A stretch of 64,000 nucleotides of DNA from contig OZ029915.1 in assembly GCA_964023275.1 (NCBI GenBank), positions 37,947,073-38,011,072 on the forward strand. The letters run 5' to 3'. Within the stretch, counting starts at the first letter, position 1. Every line of letters begins with the position of its first letter. The stretch is from Norana najaformis (taxonomy: Eukaryota; Annelida; Clitellata; Crassiclitellata; Hormogastridae). A model generated the notes under the pieces. That model was not told the origin of the DNA. It saw nothing but the letters and a program-made list of their open reading frames with translations, and ran no database searches. The translations under genes and the position numbers were made by a program. Of this stretch, positions 11,801 through 26,098 are shown piece by piece.

Positions 11801-14800
11801 TCACCCTGTTCACAGCTCTACGCCCACGCCGGAAAACAGCCGGAAGCCATCTGGATATCGAATCCGAACATCCCGGTATAACATAATTGTTGTTATTTTT
11901 AATTGTAATCCAAAGTCTGTATTGTACCACATCAGGAGAAACTGATCCGAGGCGTTTCAAACCACGATCGAATAGAATGGCTTCCAAGCGCTTCAAAAAA
12001 AAAACTGACAGCGAAAGGCCAAGAAGCTCTTGTCACAGGTTGCTATATTGGAAAAAGATGGGCCGACCAGAACGAAGCTTCTATGTTGCACCGTCGAAGT
12101 TATGGCTGGTGGAACAACCAAGTCGCAATGGGCAGCAGAACGAAATGATCTAAGGCCACGTATGGATGTTATTGAGGCACCCAGCTGTCAGAGATAAGAG
12201 GGAGCACAGCCTGCCAGGTAGTTACGCATCTAAGTATCTTAAACTCGACGCGTTTTGCATAGGTGACCGGTGCAGTTCCTCCCACTTGAAACATATGCTC
12301 AAACCTAAGCATACCGCCAACATACAAGCACATATGCTGTAGCATTCTCGGTCGGGTCGTAACTTCGCGGGGCGCAGGTAACTCCAACCCATCTCTAGGC
12401 TCCGATCCACCCGGCTCATTGGCCTTCTACTTTCGATGTAAAATGGCCTTTTCGTATAGTCTCCGTCTGTACTGTTCGTTCTCTCTAAGGAAGGTTTAGA
12501 ATTGGCCGTTTCCTTAAGAGAGTCAACACTGTAAGGCTCTGTTTCGGTATTGACTATGCCTCTTCCGCGGTCCCCCGGGGCAACGTTCTGAGGATGGCCT
12601 TAACTCAGAACAGGGTTCGTTCCTTTACTGGCAATAGTCGTTCCCTTTCTGCGTGCCTTCTTTACTAAGAACTTTCTCTTCACCGTCGTCATTCAACATA
12701 TCGTAACTCTCCCGCTTCCGCCAATAATCTGAGACACCAGTCGATTTCTTGGTTACTGGGACAGAGGAGTCTTACGATGAGCCTCTGCACATGGATATCG
12801 GGTGACGCATCTTCCTAGTATCACGTGTCTCTCGCTCCTTCTCTGTGTATAGGACTCCGGAGTAAGTTTCCGTACCAGGTCTTTGTGTGGGCAAGTATCG
12901 ATCAACACATTTTGTAAATTCTGCTTCGGGAGAAAGGATACCCCTGTGGATCACTCAAGAGAAGGTCCCCTCTCTAACCTTCTCTAAAAGAACACATGGA
13001 CCTTAGTACCAAACAGAGGCGTCGATCATATTGGTGCCTCAGGGGCCCGGAGCCCTTCAATATTATGTGCATGAGGGCTCGGCCATTGATCGGACCTCGT
13101 AAAATCGGTAAAAGGCTGCTGTGGACTGATAAAGTTCTCATTCTTCCTGCACTAGGCTTATTTTTTACCCCATAGCAGGGGTTTTGCCTCTGGAACCCGA
13201 CAGTTCTTTGCACCCAAACCCCCCACCATAGGTCCGGGCCCTCCAATGTTTACTACCGATCGACGCCTCTGGTGCCGACCTACGCACGAGGAGGCCCTTC
13301 CCCGCACTTCAGTCAGTATTTTTGACCGTATCGAACACGGGCTTCTCCTGACGTCACCCTCGACCGTATGTATGTACACTATATGAATTCGCTCACTGAA
13401 TTTCAAAAGCAATTTGACTCGTATATATGAAGGAATACAACCACTCTTCACGACATTAGTTGCGCATCACATGACACTTTAATTCAACCCACTTATATAT
13501 TTATATATCTTGCTTATATAGTGGCAGACAGAAATAAAGTGTCTTAATGTCACTGACTACTTGACATAAACAGAAATTTAAGGACCTATACATTCAAACA
13601 ATAGGACCTTTTCTTGCACATTAATTTGCTAAAAATAAACAAAGAAGTATCTTCAGCCTTATTATTAAGCTATTATTAGATTCAACTTAAATTCAATAAA
13701 ATTAATTTCCAAAAATCCTCTGCAGCTAAACTGGACGAACCGGGCACACAAGCGCAGCACTTCGTGGCTACCTAAAGTGCGTCATGGCTAATCCTGCCTC
13801 TTTCCAAACAGACCTGCATTATGACCAATCCGCCACAATAAGAAACACACAAACACACATATATAAGCCTTTCAGACAACAAAGGACTTGACATTAATTC
13901 GTGTTGTCTAAAACCGCATTTCTTGTTACCTAGTTCCCAATGACGCAGGCAGCCTGCATAGCGTATAAAGAAATAGCAATTCCAGGTTGCACAGCTACAT
14001 ATCCGATTATGGGCCACAGTGTACGTGTTTGATGCCTACAGACGTTACGAGACTAGTTCACCAAGTTTTCAGATTGAGTGTAATTGGCAAAGTGTGATCT
14101 TATTGATCAGCGTAGCTTAAACAACGTCTTTCATTTCTAAGTTAGATGGTGCCAAAGTCAGAAGGAAATCTTGTGATTAACATGTTAAACTGTTCGCCCA
14201 AAAGTCCCGGATTCAATATTTCGTCACGAGTGACGTTGATTCAATACTTGTCTGACCCATTCATGAACTCACCAACACTTCACCCTTGCATTCTCTACGT
14301 AGGTCTTTCACTCAAGGCTGAAAACATTCCTCTTCCACAAATTCTATCCTGATTCTTCCTCTTCTCCTAATCTGTCTTTCCCTCCGTTCCAGTTCCAAAC
14401 ACCATTCATCTTAGCCGTTCGACTGTCTGCCTGCATGATCCTTAGATCTTGACCTGGAATCTGACCCTTCCTGCCTATCGATTTTGTTTTGACTGAGAGC
14501 CTGCTAGTAATCTGGTTCTCGCAACTTAGCTGTAGAAATCTCGAATTTACGATTACAATTACTAAAATATTGGTTCCACTTTCGCCCTCTAGCGAAACCG
14601 ACTACAATGCGTGTGTATCAGGTGGCGATTAGCCACCCGTTCTTATATGCCGACGCTAAGGAAATGGAGTCGCTGCAGCCGCACCACGAATCATTTGTCG
14701 TCTTTCGAAGTTGCACTACCATCACCTCCTCTCCAATGCAGTCATCAATCCACGTGCAAACTGCGCGGCCGATCTCTAAGCGCCAGTTCTTCATCATTAA

Positions 14801-15166
14801 TTCATGAAGGAAAGTTAGACCCAACTTCATTACTGCATTTTATGGTCACAGTGCCTTTTGCTAAATAACAGTACTAAGGGACTTTTGGACGCTATGCGCC
14901 GAAACCAAACCTGCTATTTCTCGGGGAAAATAGTGAAATGATGATGATGATGACGACGATGACGATGATGATGACGATGATGATGATGAAGTTGTTTGCT
15001 GCTGCAGGAGGCCACCAAAGCTGAATCTGATCCACAAGTTTCTAAAGATCCGAAAACCAAAGGGAACGAGAACTCGACTACTAGAAAGAATTCAAAGCTA
15101 AGCTTTAACCTCGCTGAGGGCCAGATTCCTTCAAGGTCACCGAGCACAGAGGACACTAAGTATTAA
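8841..15166 (+). CDS. Unrecognised acidic, disordered protein: N-terminal exons
   Basis: Three phase-consistent exons: 8841-8880, 11604-11875 and 15008 onward. Exon 1 encodes MGNCMKSKKPDEE and ends one base into a codon at a GTATAC donor. MGNC is a classic N-myristoylation start with a palmitoylable Cys4, and a basic patch follows, so membrane anchoring is inferred. The ATG has G at -3 and +4. Exon 2 begins after TTTGATCAG and completes that codon as Asp. It encodes six units of D-Q-P-G-E (two varied), then an acidic, Pro/Ser-rich stretch ending WISNPNIP. Acceptor 11603 is the only one that avoids the TGA at 11597 and keeps phase. Exon 3 follows GCTGCTGCAG and starts EATKAESDPQV. It either stops at TAA 15164-15166 (total 155 aa) or uses a weaker donor at 15136 to join downstream exons. 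I recognise no family. Confidence 0.6.
8930..9250 (+). mobile_element. LINE 3' end (CR1/L2-like), in intron 1 of the unknown gene
   Basis: Near 9200 the text cgaccatcgactgatgcc and aacggcgctatagaaatctt is the common 3'-terminal motif of CR1/L2-like elements. It ends in an agatcagatta tail. Related ends lie at 15286-15475 (+) and 21890-22060 (-). Only non-coding 3' sequence is recognisable. Confidence 0.5.
9530..9800. other. Short GC-rich, CpG-rich island in AT-rich surroundings
   Basis: Runs such as cgcccgcccgcccgccccgc and ggtgggcggcgggcgg stand out against flanks that are mostly AT. A CAG/CTG cluster follows (9740-9765). It lies in intron 1 of the + strand unknown gene. It could be an alternative promoter or an unrecognised repeat. 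The frame at 9533-9745 has low complexity and I do not call it a gene. Confidence 0.45.
9869..9953. repeat. Inverted repeat, perfect 17-bp arms around an AT-rich loop
   Basis: Arms cagaccataaacataca (9869-9885) and tgtatgtttatggtctg (9937-9953) are exact reverse complements. The 51-bp loop is itself mostly alternating TA/CATA. It resembles a tiny foldback element. Confidence 0.85.
10217..11332 (-). mobile_element. SINE-B (tRNA-derived), split in two by a DNA element
   Basis: The 5' half is 11196-11332 on the - strand: ggcacggtggtctttcggta, then B box GGTTCAACTCC, then ccctgtcaccaagcag. The 3' half is 10217-10355, ending gggatatgggatactttac with an acttacttac tail. Joined, they match the whole SINE-B at 34033-34320. 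About 840 bp of foreign sequence (10356-11195) separates them. Confidence 0.7.
10356..11195. mobile_element. Non-autonomous TIR DNA element nested in SINE-B
   Basis: The ends are imperfect inverted repeats: left tggcccctccatatattatg, right (reverse complement) gggcccattcatatattacg. The target looks like TA or TTAA (left cttata, right cttaag), so the superfamily is undecided. Inside, taccgtaggctacgattta occurs twice in tandem (10527-10571). No transposase is visible. Confidence 0.55.
12160..13340 (-). repeat. Unclassified repeat, - copy (inverted partner at 4080-4990)
   Basis: The reverse complement follows 4080-4990 block by block. A 258-bp element at 13014-13271 interrupts it and is absent from the + copy. 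The two copies are inverted and about 7.2 kb apart. Class unknown. Confidence 0.75.
13014..13271. mobile_element. 258-bp hAT-like MITE with 14-bp perfect inverted ends
   Basis: It starts CAGAGGCGTCGATC and ends GATCGACGCCTCTG, an exact 14-bp terminal inverted repeat. The flanks gtaccaaa (13006-13013) and gtgccgac (13272-13279) look like a decayed 8-bp duplication of gtaccgac, the sequence found uninterrupted in the partner copy near 4188. Eight-base target and CAG termini fit hAT. It is too short to code for anything. Confidence 0.8.
13340..14230. other. No gene recognised
   Basis: AT-rich intron sequence of the + strand unknown gene. Short frames occur on both strands, but none has splice context or family resemblance. 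Confidence 0.5.
14230..14560 (+). mobile_element. LINE-B 3' end with (TTACGA)n-type tail
   Basis: Decayed C-terminal RT text near 14280-14345 is followed by the family 3' UTR: gatcttgacctggaa, then tatcgattttgttttgactg and ctgtagaaatctcgaattta, closing with acgattacaatt. The same sequence occurs at 40830-41218 (+), 35767-36012 (-) and 53505-53850 (-). Confidence 0.65.
14583..14700 (+). mobile_element. SINE-A body fragment
   Basis: Text gattagccacccgttcttat and gccgacgctaaggaaatgga matches the SINE-A body. The head is absent. It lies directly behind the LINE-B end. Confidence 0.55.
14938..14990. repeat. (GAT/GAC)n microsatellite beside an exon
   Basis: Near-pure tga/cga triplets end only about 15 bp before the acceptor of the exon at 15008. 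A variant (GAC/GAT) tract at 16464-16550 lies after the 16403 micro-exon. Confidence 0.85.
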
Positions 15167-15480
15167 TTAATTATTTATATTATTGATTAAAATTATTAAT
15201 TACTAACTATTAAAATATTATTAATTAATTAATTAATTAATTAAATAATTTGTTAATTATACATAACCTGATTACGGCTTGTTTGGTGCGCCATCGGTTG
15301 ATGTCTTGCACAGTAGACACCGGCGTCATTAAAGTTACTAATTAATTGACTAATTAAAAATTCAAATAACTGCTAAACGTTTTCATTGGAAACGGTCGTC
15401 GATTGATGCTCTGCTTGCGCATTACGATAATGTCATTTTAATAACAAAGTGATAATTAGAATAGATTAGATTCGACATTA
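15160..15480. repeat. TTAA-rich tract followed by two LINE 3'-end scraps
   Basis: 15167-15250 is almost entirely TTAATTAA-like. Two + strand scraps follow (about 15286-15360 and 15385-15475), each with the catcgRttgatg motif of CR1/L2-like 3' ends; the second ends agaatagattagattcg. Confidence 0.5.
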
Positions 15481-16402
15481 AGCTGCTGCTGCTATTCTTG
15501 ATGCTTCTGCCTGTGGCTGCATGGGAACTACATGGGTCCTGTAACCATTTTTAATAATCATAAGGTCATCGGCATCATCAATGACTTTACTCCAATCAGT
15601 TTCTCTCTAATAACAGCTGTAGTTGTTGTAAGAAAATACTCTGCCATACTGAAAATACACTAAAGCTAATGACAATCGTTTTTATTTACAACATTCATCA
15701 TGATAAGGATAGTTTCTTGCTGTGAAAGTCTTCTTAGTCACACAGATTAGTACGAGTGAGAACCTGTAATAATGTCCTAATGCAATATATACAGTAGCCT
15801 ACTACCGATCCTGTATTTCTGCACAGTAATGCATCATACCTTTAAACCCTATTTAATTCGCCGGCTACACCATCCAGATAGTCCTATTCAATCCTACTCT
15901 GTCTTATACTTTATTCATTCTCATTTTCTCTGTCGCCTCTTCCAAATCCTTGTAGCCTATGAGCTACTAATCGTTCTATATTCTACTCTGTACCAATTCA
16001 GTGGAACGAATGCCAAAAAGGTCATCTTTCAGTTCAGTTTCCTCAACATTTTACTGCCTGTACAATACACTTCTCTTGACCTCACTTCTCCTACGCTGTA
16101 TTAAGCATTTCATTCTGACCTCCAGATTACACCTAATAAGTTATCTCATCTTGAATAAACTTTGTCTCCTGACGTAACTTTAGTGTGGCGTTGACCAATT
16201 CCTCAAATTTTTAACCGATTCTTACCTCTTTGCAGTTGTTTTTGTGCATTTTGACGCAAATACATAAAGCAATAAACAAATACTAGGTTTTACTCAAACA
16301 GCAGTTTTGCGATGGTCCGTAATTCATTACACTAAGTAAACTATTTCTATTAAGAAACGCTTTCTGTACGATAACGTGCACTGCTATTGAACTTTTTCAC
16401 AG

Positions 16403-20547
<4,145 letters not shown>

Positions 20548-21254
20548 GTACGTAGCCAATGACACAGTGTAGTGTTTAATGCATTCTTTCCCCATAACTA
20601 CATGTTCTTCTCTTGTTTCTCAAATCCTTGATGTCTTTGAAAAATTGTGAAATGGTATACGTTTTTATATAGCCCACAGGATTGCGAGTATGCAATCGTG
20701 GTCTAAAGATGTCAATATGCGTTTTTATCGTAAAAATATTTTGCCTTCTATTGTCCCATCTAGGTCCTATTTGAGTGGTCAATACCGTTAGGTTTATCAC
20801 TCTCCTGTTTGTATTTTTGGGGCACTCCTCCCAAAGAGATGAGGAGGAAGCGTTGGCTGGTAAACGTGGTGGAATTACGTCATTAGCCTAAGGGGTATTC
20901 GTGCCCATGTACAACAAGGCCTTCTCCTTCTCAAAATACAACTTCAGTTTTATACTGCACAATTAAATCGTCAGAGGAAGTATTTGTCGATGTGACGGAA
21001 TATCCTATTTGTGATACTGGCCCCGATTCATGGCTTCGATGTGGCGAAGCATAGAAAAAATTCTTGCTTAACACGCTCAGAGAAGTTCATGGACTCTCGG
21101 TTGGAGAAGCTCAGGAACATGAAATGAGGATAATTTATTCTAATTTCTCTTTAAGGGGTTCGAATTTCAAGAACGTAAATGCATAATGTAAGATACAAAC
21201 GTTTATCGATACAGATCAGGTAATTTGATCGATTAGTCATTACATATCCTCATA

Positions 21255-21405
21255 GGTAAAATGTAAATGTATGCGTTTTCATATAGCTGCCATATACAGC
21301 CTCGATCCTTCTCATTTTTCAAAGAATTTATCGGGTGAGATCCTTCATCACCGATGCCCGTTTGAATGGGCGCCAAGTCATTTAAGGTCCCTGGGTACGG
21401 ATCAT
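21255..21405 (+). repeat. Partial third copy of the ~2 kb repeat
   Basis: Text atgtaaatgta, then tatcgggtgagatccttca and cgccaagtcatttaaggtc, matches 36530-36830. It shows that this part spreads independently of the two long copies. Confidence 0.6.
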
Positions 21406-21889
21406 GCTTGCCAGAGATGAGTTACAGTGGTTGATGGCTTATGATCCTTCGGTAGAAGAGCGAAGGCGATAACGGCGATGCAACAATAGAACAAACTTTC
21501 TCCAAACTGGTGACAAAAATTCTCTCACCTGTAACACTGCGGGCACTGGAGTGAAACCCCGAGCCATCCTCTATATCGGTCAGCCAGCCAAAGATAACAT
21601 AGTTATCGGTAGGCTAAATGTTATCAGGTGATCAGGTGATTGCAGCAGACAGTATCATTACGAGAATTAGGTAGTCAACTGCAATTGCCCAGCTGACGGT
21701 AGAAGGCCTAACTTAAGAGATTGAAATAGATTGTCTTATTTTGGTTGACAGAGGAACCACGACTCATGCCATCCAACACATCAGTCTACTTGCTCTGGAT
21801 ACAACAAAAGGTAGAACCAGATAAAAATCAGTGATCAATGTAATCCTGATCGATTTTTTAAAATACTTCTTTATATTTAAGGTTTTCTA

Positions 21890-22060
21890 ATCTAATCTAG
21901 CCTAATGTAATTCTAGCCTCATCTAATCTAAACTAATCTGTTCTAAACTAATCTAATCTAACCTAAACTAATCTAACCTAATCTAATCGAACCTAATCTA
22001 CTCCAACCTCAAGACGAGGATAGCATCGTTATTCACAAGGCATCAATCGATGTTCTTTTG
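21890..22060 (-). mobile_element. LINE 3' end with long (TAGATTAGGT)n-like tail
   Basis: On the - strand, catcgattgatgccttgtga leads into about 130 bp of degenerate ttagattaggtt words. CR1/L2-like elements often end in such short repeats. It should not be read as telomeric. Confidence 0.6.
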
Positions 22061-23081
22061 GGAGTCAACAGTCACAGTCGTGTGACGGATGCAGATCAGA
22101 TCCGACAGGTCAGTAGGACAAGAAGCCAGGCGTCGCTGGGTAAAGTAAGCAAATTAAGGAGGAAAGAACATGAAGTTTGAGTCTGGACCTCAAAGACGCA
22201 GAAGAACTGACAGAGCGGACCGAACTGGGATTTCAGACCAGTGTGTGACCAGAAGCCCAACCTGTCCTAGTGCCCTCTACAGCTGATGATCGATACAATA
22301 CTTGAGAGAGTGATGGGTGAGCAGTGAGTGAAGAAAGGTTGGTCGAATGATATCAATGTAACAACTGTTCGTATGTGGGGCACGGTTTAACTTGATTCCC
22401 ATTTCAACAAGTAGCCAGTGGTTCGAATGTAAAACAGGGTGATGTGTTGGTATGCGTGACACTTCGTTGTGGCCATGGCTAGGAATTCTAGACTTTAATT
22501 TTCAAAATGTTTGTGGGATATTTCGTAAAACGTAGTCTTCGTCGGATTACCATACTTTACGGGACCAAAGATTAGAATGTGAAGGCGAAGAATACATACC
22601 CATATCATCGGCAGATTCGTGAAAAGTCTTCGGCCAGCAACAGCCACAACAACCATAGCAGTTTGTGTTTGTGCTAAGTTTTAGATTAATTTAAAAAACA
22701 TATCTGGATGACATTTCTCCAGACGCGCGACTTCAGATCACTAGAAAATGTAGAGCTGAAATAAGATCAAGATATACATAAATATATGCAATTTTGAGGT
22801 CGTATGAGGCAAGATGAGATAAGATGTTCTACTGGGGTGCAAACCTCACAAGAGCAATTGAACAAAAATTACGAGTGAGATGTTACAATGATTAACATAG
22901 TTATAGCACTAAAAGAGAAGGACTGTGCTGGATCTAGAACCGCAAGAGCTTCTATCCCAACCGCAGCTAATTATACCCCCTCCCAAATTTATACTAAGGA
23001 GCATGTAGTGACAGCAGGGAAGTGGTTAGTTATTGGCATAGTGATACAAAAGTTATACTCGATTTCTTTCCATTTCCATAG

Positions 23082-24188
23082 TGTCAAGGGTTGTAGCCAT
23101 GGCTATAACCCTGAACTGAGTTCGGTGACAGGAGCAGCACGATTCTCGGCGGTGCCAAAGAGCGACGCAGACAGCTACCCTCAGGTCATCGGTCGTTTCT
23201 CGCGAGCTTCGACAACCGACTCCAATCGTAACAATCGAGATAATCTAGAAAGTCGAGACAATCGAGACGGTCGAGACGAGACCGAAGGAACAAGTCGTAT
23301 CAAGCCAAATGTAAGTTTCAGCAGTTACTTTAAGCGCACGGATTAACGCTGGCAAAGTTCCATTCTGTCGTCCCGGTCGAATCAAGTGCCATTGATAAAA
23401 AAACACCAATGCTTTCGTCATCTTTGAGAGCTACACAGAAGGCGCTATACTAATGTGTAGTCACATTTTATTACGTTATGCGCAGTTTTTTACAGGGAAG
23501 ATTTACTTTTCATCCTCCGGTCCGCCTTTCTTTTCTGTCAATAGGCTATGTTCGCTATACTGAAAATCAGTGTATTCATGTTACAAATTTGCCGAGGCCG
23601 GTTACCAGGTTTATTATTAATATTATTAACCAAAGATACAGGTGATCCCTCAGAAACAAGAAATTAGTACAGATGCATGCTTGTTTTACTATTTTACAGG
23701 CCTAACCTTTATATTTCACTTTGATTTGTAATAGTGACTAGCATGTTGAACTGTCATTCTGGAAGTCGGGGGTTCAAATTCCGTCTGCAGTGCAGAAAGA
23801 TATCTCACCATATGTGTTCCCCTAGAGCCTTTTCTCGAACTCAGCGCTGAAACGAGTTAATCGATGAGAAGATTAGAAGGCGAGTGAAAAACTGGTCACG
23901 CCCTAATATAACGAGTCTAAGAAAATGGAGTGGCAGACATTTCATAGCAAAGGCTGAATCTCGGAGGTTTCCTTAGGTCTACAGAACTCTGTCTGCTTCT
24001 AATAATAAAAATTAATGTCAGTGGATCGGCCTATTTGAAATGTTGTCTTTTAGACAGAGGATAGTGGTTGGAATACTGACAGTGACACGCCGAAGGACGA
24101 AATTTACGAGTCGAACTGCGACTTCTCACGTGAAATGCGTTCGCCTTCGGCGTACTTACTTGAATGTCCGAATAAATCCGACATCTGA
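23082..24188 (+). CDS. Unrecognised disordered protein: C-terminal exons
   Basis: Exon 23082-23310 (229 nt) follows TTTCCATTTCCATAG and ends at a perfect GTAAGT donor. Exon 24054-24188 follows TTGTCTTTTAG and ends at TGA. The first ends in phase 0 and the second starts in phase 0. The first encodes VKGCSHGYNPELSS, then KSDADSYPQV, then an Arg/Asp/Asn-rich run (NRDNLESRDNRDGRDE). The last encodes an acidic tail starting TEDSGWNTDSD and ending NKSDI. Both are hydrophilic and probably disordered. They are likely the 3' end of the gene that starts at 8841, but that join is inferred. The stop lies 1.9 kb from the stop of the convergent - strand gene, whose product has the closely similar KIDDDSYPQV. 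Family unknown. Confidence 0.6.
23730..23950 (+). mobile_element. SINE-A-related tRNA-derived SINE in an intron
   Basis: The head tagtgactagcatgttgaac and B box GGGTTCAAATTCC precede text like the SINE-A body (ggtcacgccctaatat, gagtctaagaaaatgga). It sits between exons 23310 and 24054. Confidence 0.5.
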
Positions 24189-26098
24189 CAAACATCTAGC
24201 AGCATCTGTGACGCTGATTTCAAGCCATCTGCAACTGGGGAGACTGTTCAGTGAAACATCAACAACTCGTTCTCACATCATTAGACGCATCATTATGCCA
24301 TTCAACTCTATCTACAGCTTTCACGAGTTTAACAAGTTCTTACCATATAAATTTCTTCACTTAATCATAACATCATCACTGTTTTACATTGTTATGTGCG
24401 TTATGTATATTTATTTAGTGTTTATTGTTAATTACTATTCAATTAATTACTTTTCGGCGTAATCATGATAATTTGTTAAGGAACTGCAACACAGGATAAA
24501 GCATATGATGAACAATTCATTGCAGAATAATAGCGATTCTTAGAAATCGCAATATTCTGGAATGAATACATGTTTGGCTGACATCAGATAATAAAATATT
24601 AACAATAGAACCACGCAACATAATAAAAGGCAGTTTCTATTCCTGCGTAAATGTTGTTTAATTAAGAGTTTTATTGAGACGACTTTATTGCGGTTCATAG
24701 CTTCACGCAGACCCTTCGTACATGCATAGCCGCCATTTGGTGCTGTTGATGTGTCGCTGGCAAGTGCAATGAAGTTAGAAATCACGCCACCTGGTGCCAA
24801 CTCAGCCCTCCATCTTTTGTGGACGATGAATGGTCGTCGAGGCATCTAGATGGAACTGATAGCATAAGTTTACATGTATGTACTCAGATAACTGCGAATA
24901 GGTACATAGTATTTAATATCTGGATACATTAGCGTTAAAATCCATTTTAAGCTTTAATATCTGTAGCTAATGGCTTTGCATCTAGTCTTCTTGATTACTG
25001 TAATTCCTCTCTTACTATTACTGGCATCTGAAGAGATGACTTGATGCAACTTCGGAAAATTTTCTTTGGCCAGATTCAGGGTATCGATACTTATGGGACA
25101 GAGGTACGTGGACTTCATAAGTCCTCCACATGACCATTTGTAGGACATATGAAGTCCATATAAGAATATTCTTATTCGCACTTCATATGTCGTGCATATG
25201 ATGCTGCTTTTAGCTTATACAGTTTGATCGCCTCGAACGCTCACTATCCGAGAAAGCAAGGACGGTTCTTGCGCCTTTCCGTTGCTGGTCTCACAGACTT
25301 CTGCTCCACGATCGTTTTTCAATCTGTGTTGGTGTTTACATCGCAAATGAAAACATATTTTCTTCACACTGCATTTCACCAGTTGTCTGTTTCTGTCGTT
25401 TATTTGGTTTTAATCGGACTCACGATGCATTTCGGCAGGCATTTCTATTTTAACTAGGAACGACATCAGTTAAAACCTAGTACATTATTACACATTATTA
25501 CAGTCACGCTATAGAAGTTTTTCGGATGATATTTAGATAAGTTTATGCTTAGGCCCCTATTCTTGTTTAGGCCTATGTATGCAACACATTTGTCAACCTG
25601 TCAAAGACACTAAAATTCACTAAACAATTATTCTAACTACTGTTGTCAATATTATCTGTGCGTATAACAAGGGTTTGTATTAACTTCTTTCTCGGACCTT
25701 CTCGCATTACCTCGCCATACGTTGCCTTTTTTTCTTTGAGTCTTATCCTCCTTGGCAAAATACATTATTCATTTGAGGAAAAACAACCGAAAATATAAAC
25801 AAATCAATATATAGGCAAATTCTCAAAAACCTTATACCGTTTTTTTATTTATTGAAAACTCAATTAGCCTACTTGACGTTTTAATTGATTTGATCAACAG
25901 TAGTGAAGAGATAGACGGATGGCGTGTAGACAGCGCACGAGAAAGTTTCAGCCGGCATAGGAGCAAATGATGGCGCTGCTTAGATTAAATTACTATTACT
26001 TCCTTATTATGTAAGATTTATTAAAGTTTATAACGTTGAGCTTCAAACTGCCACACTGGACGTTGGTTCTTGTTACGATATTATTTAATCACTGAAGA
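24189..26098. other. Gap between two convergent unknown genes; no gene seen
   Basis: It presumably holds both 3' UTRs. AT-rich, with short frames only. The inverted motif gaagtccatata / catatgaagt near 25100-25195 is a small local palindrome. Confidence 0.5.

Noticed and set aside
11290-11945. Frames encoding RSAWRR or SLEKI repeats
   Set aside because: Alternative frames of the minisatellite exon; splice phase from the 8880 donor supports the DQPGE frame.
21890-22010. Possible interstitial telomere repeat
   Set aside because: The words vary (TAATC, TAACC, TAAAC) and adjoin LINE 3' text, so it is a LINE tail.
21752-22108. Two more candidate exons (21752-21810, 22072-22108)
   Set aside because: Splice words are present, but neither restores the phase needed at 23082, and the second lies at the edge of a LINE 3' end.
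22888-23081. 5' part of the long frame 22888-23346
   Set aside because: A strong acceptor at 23081 and low coding character before it suggest that only 23082-23310 is exon.
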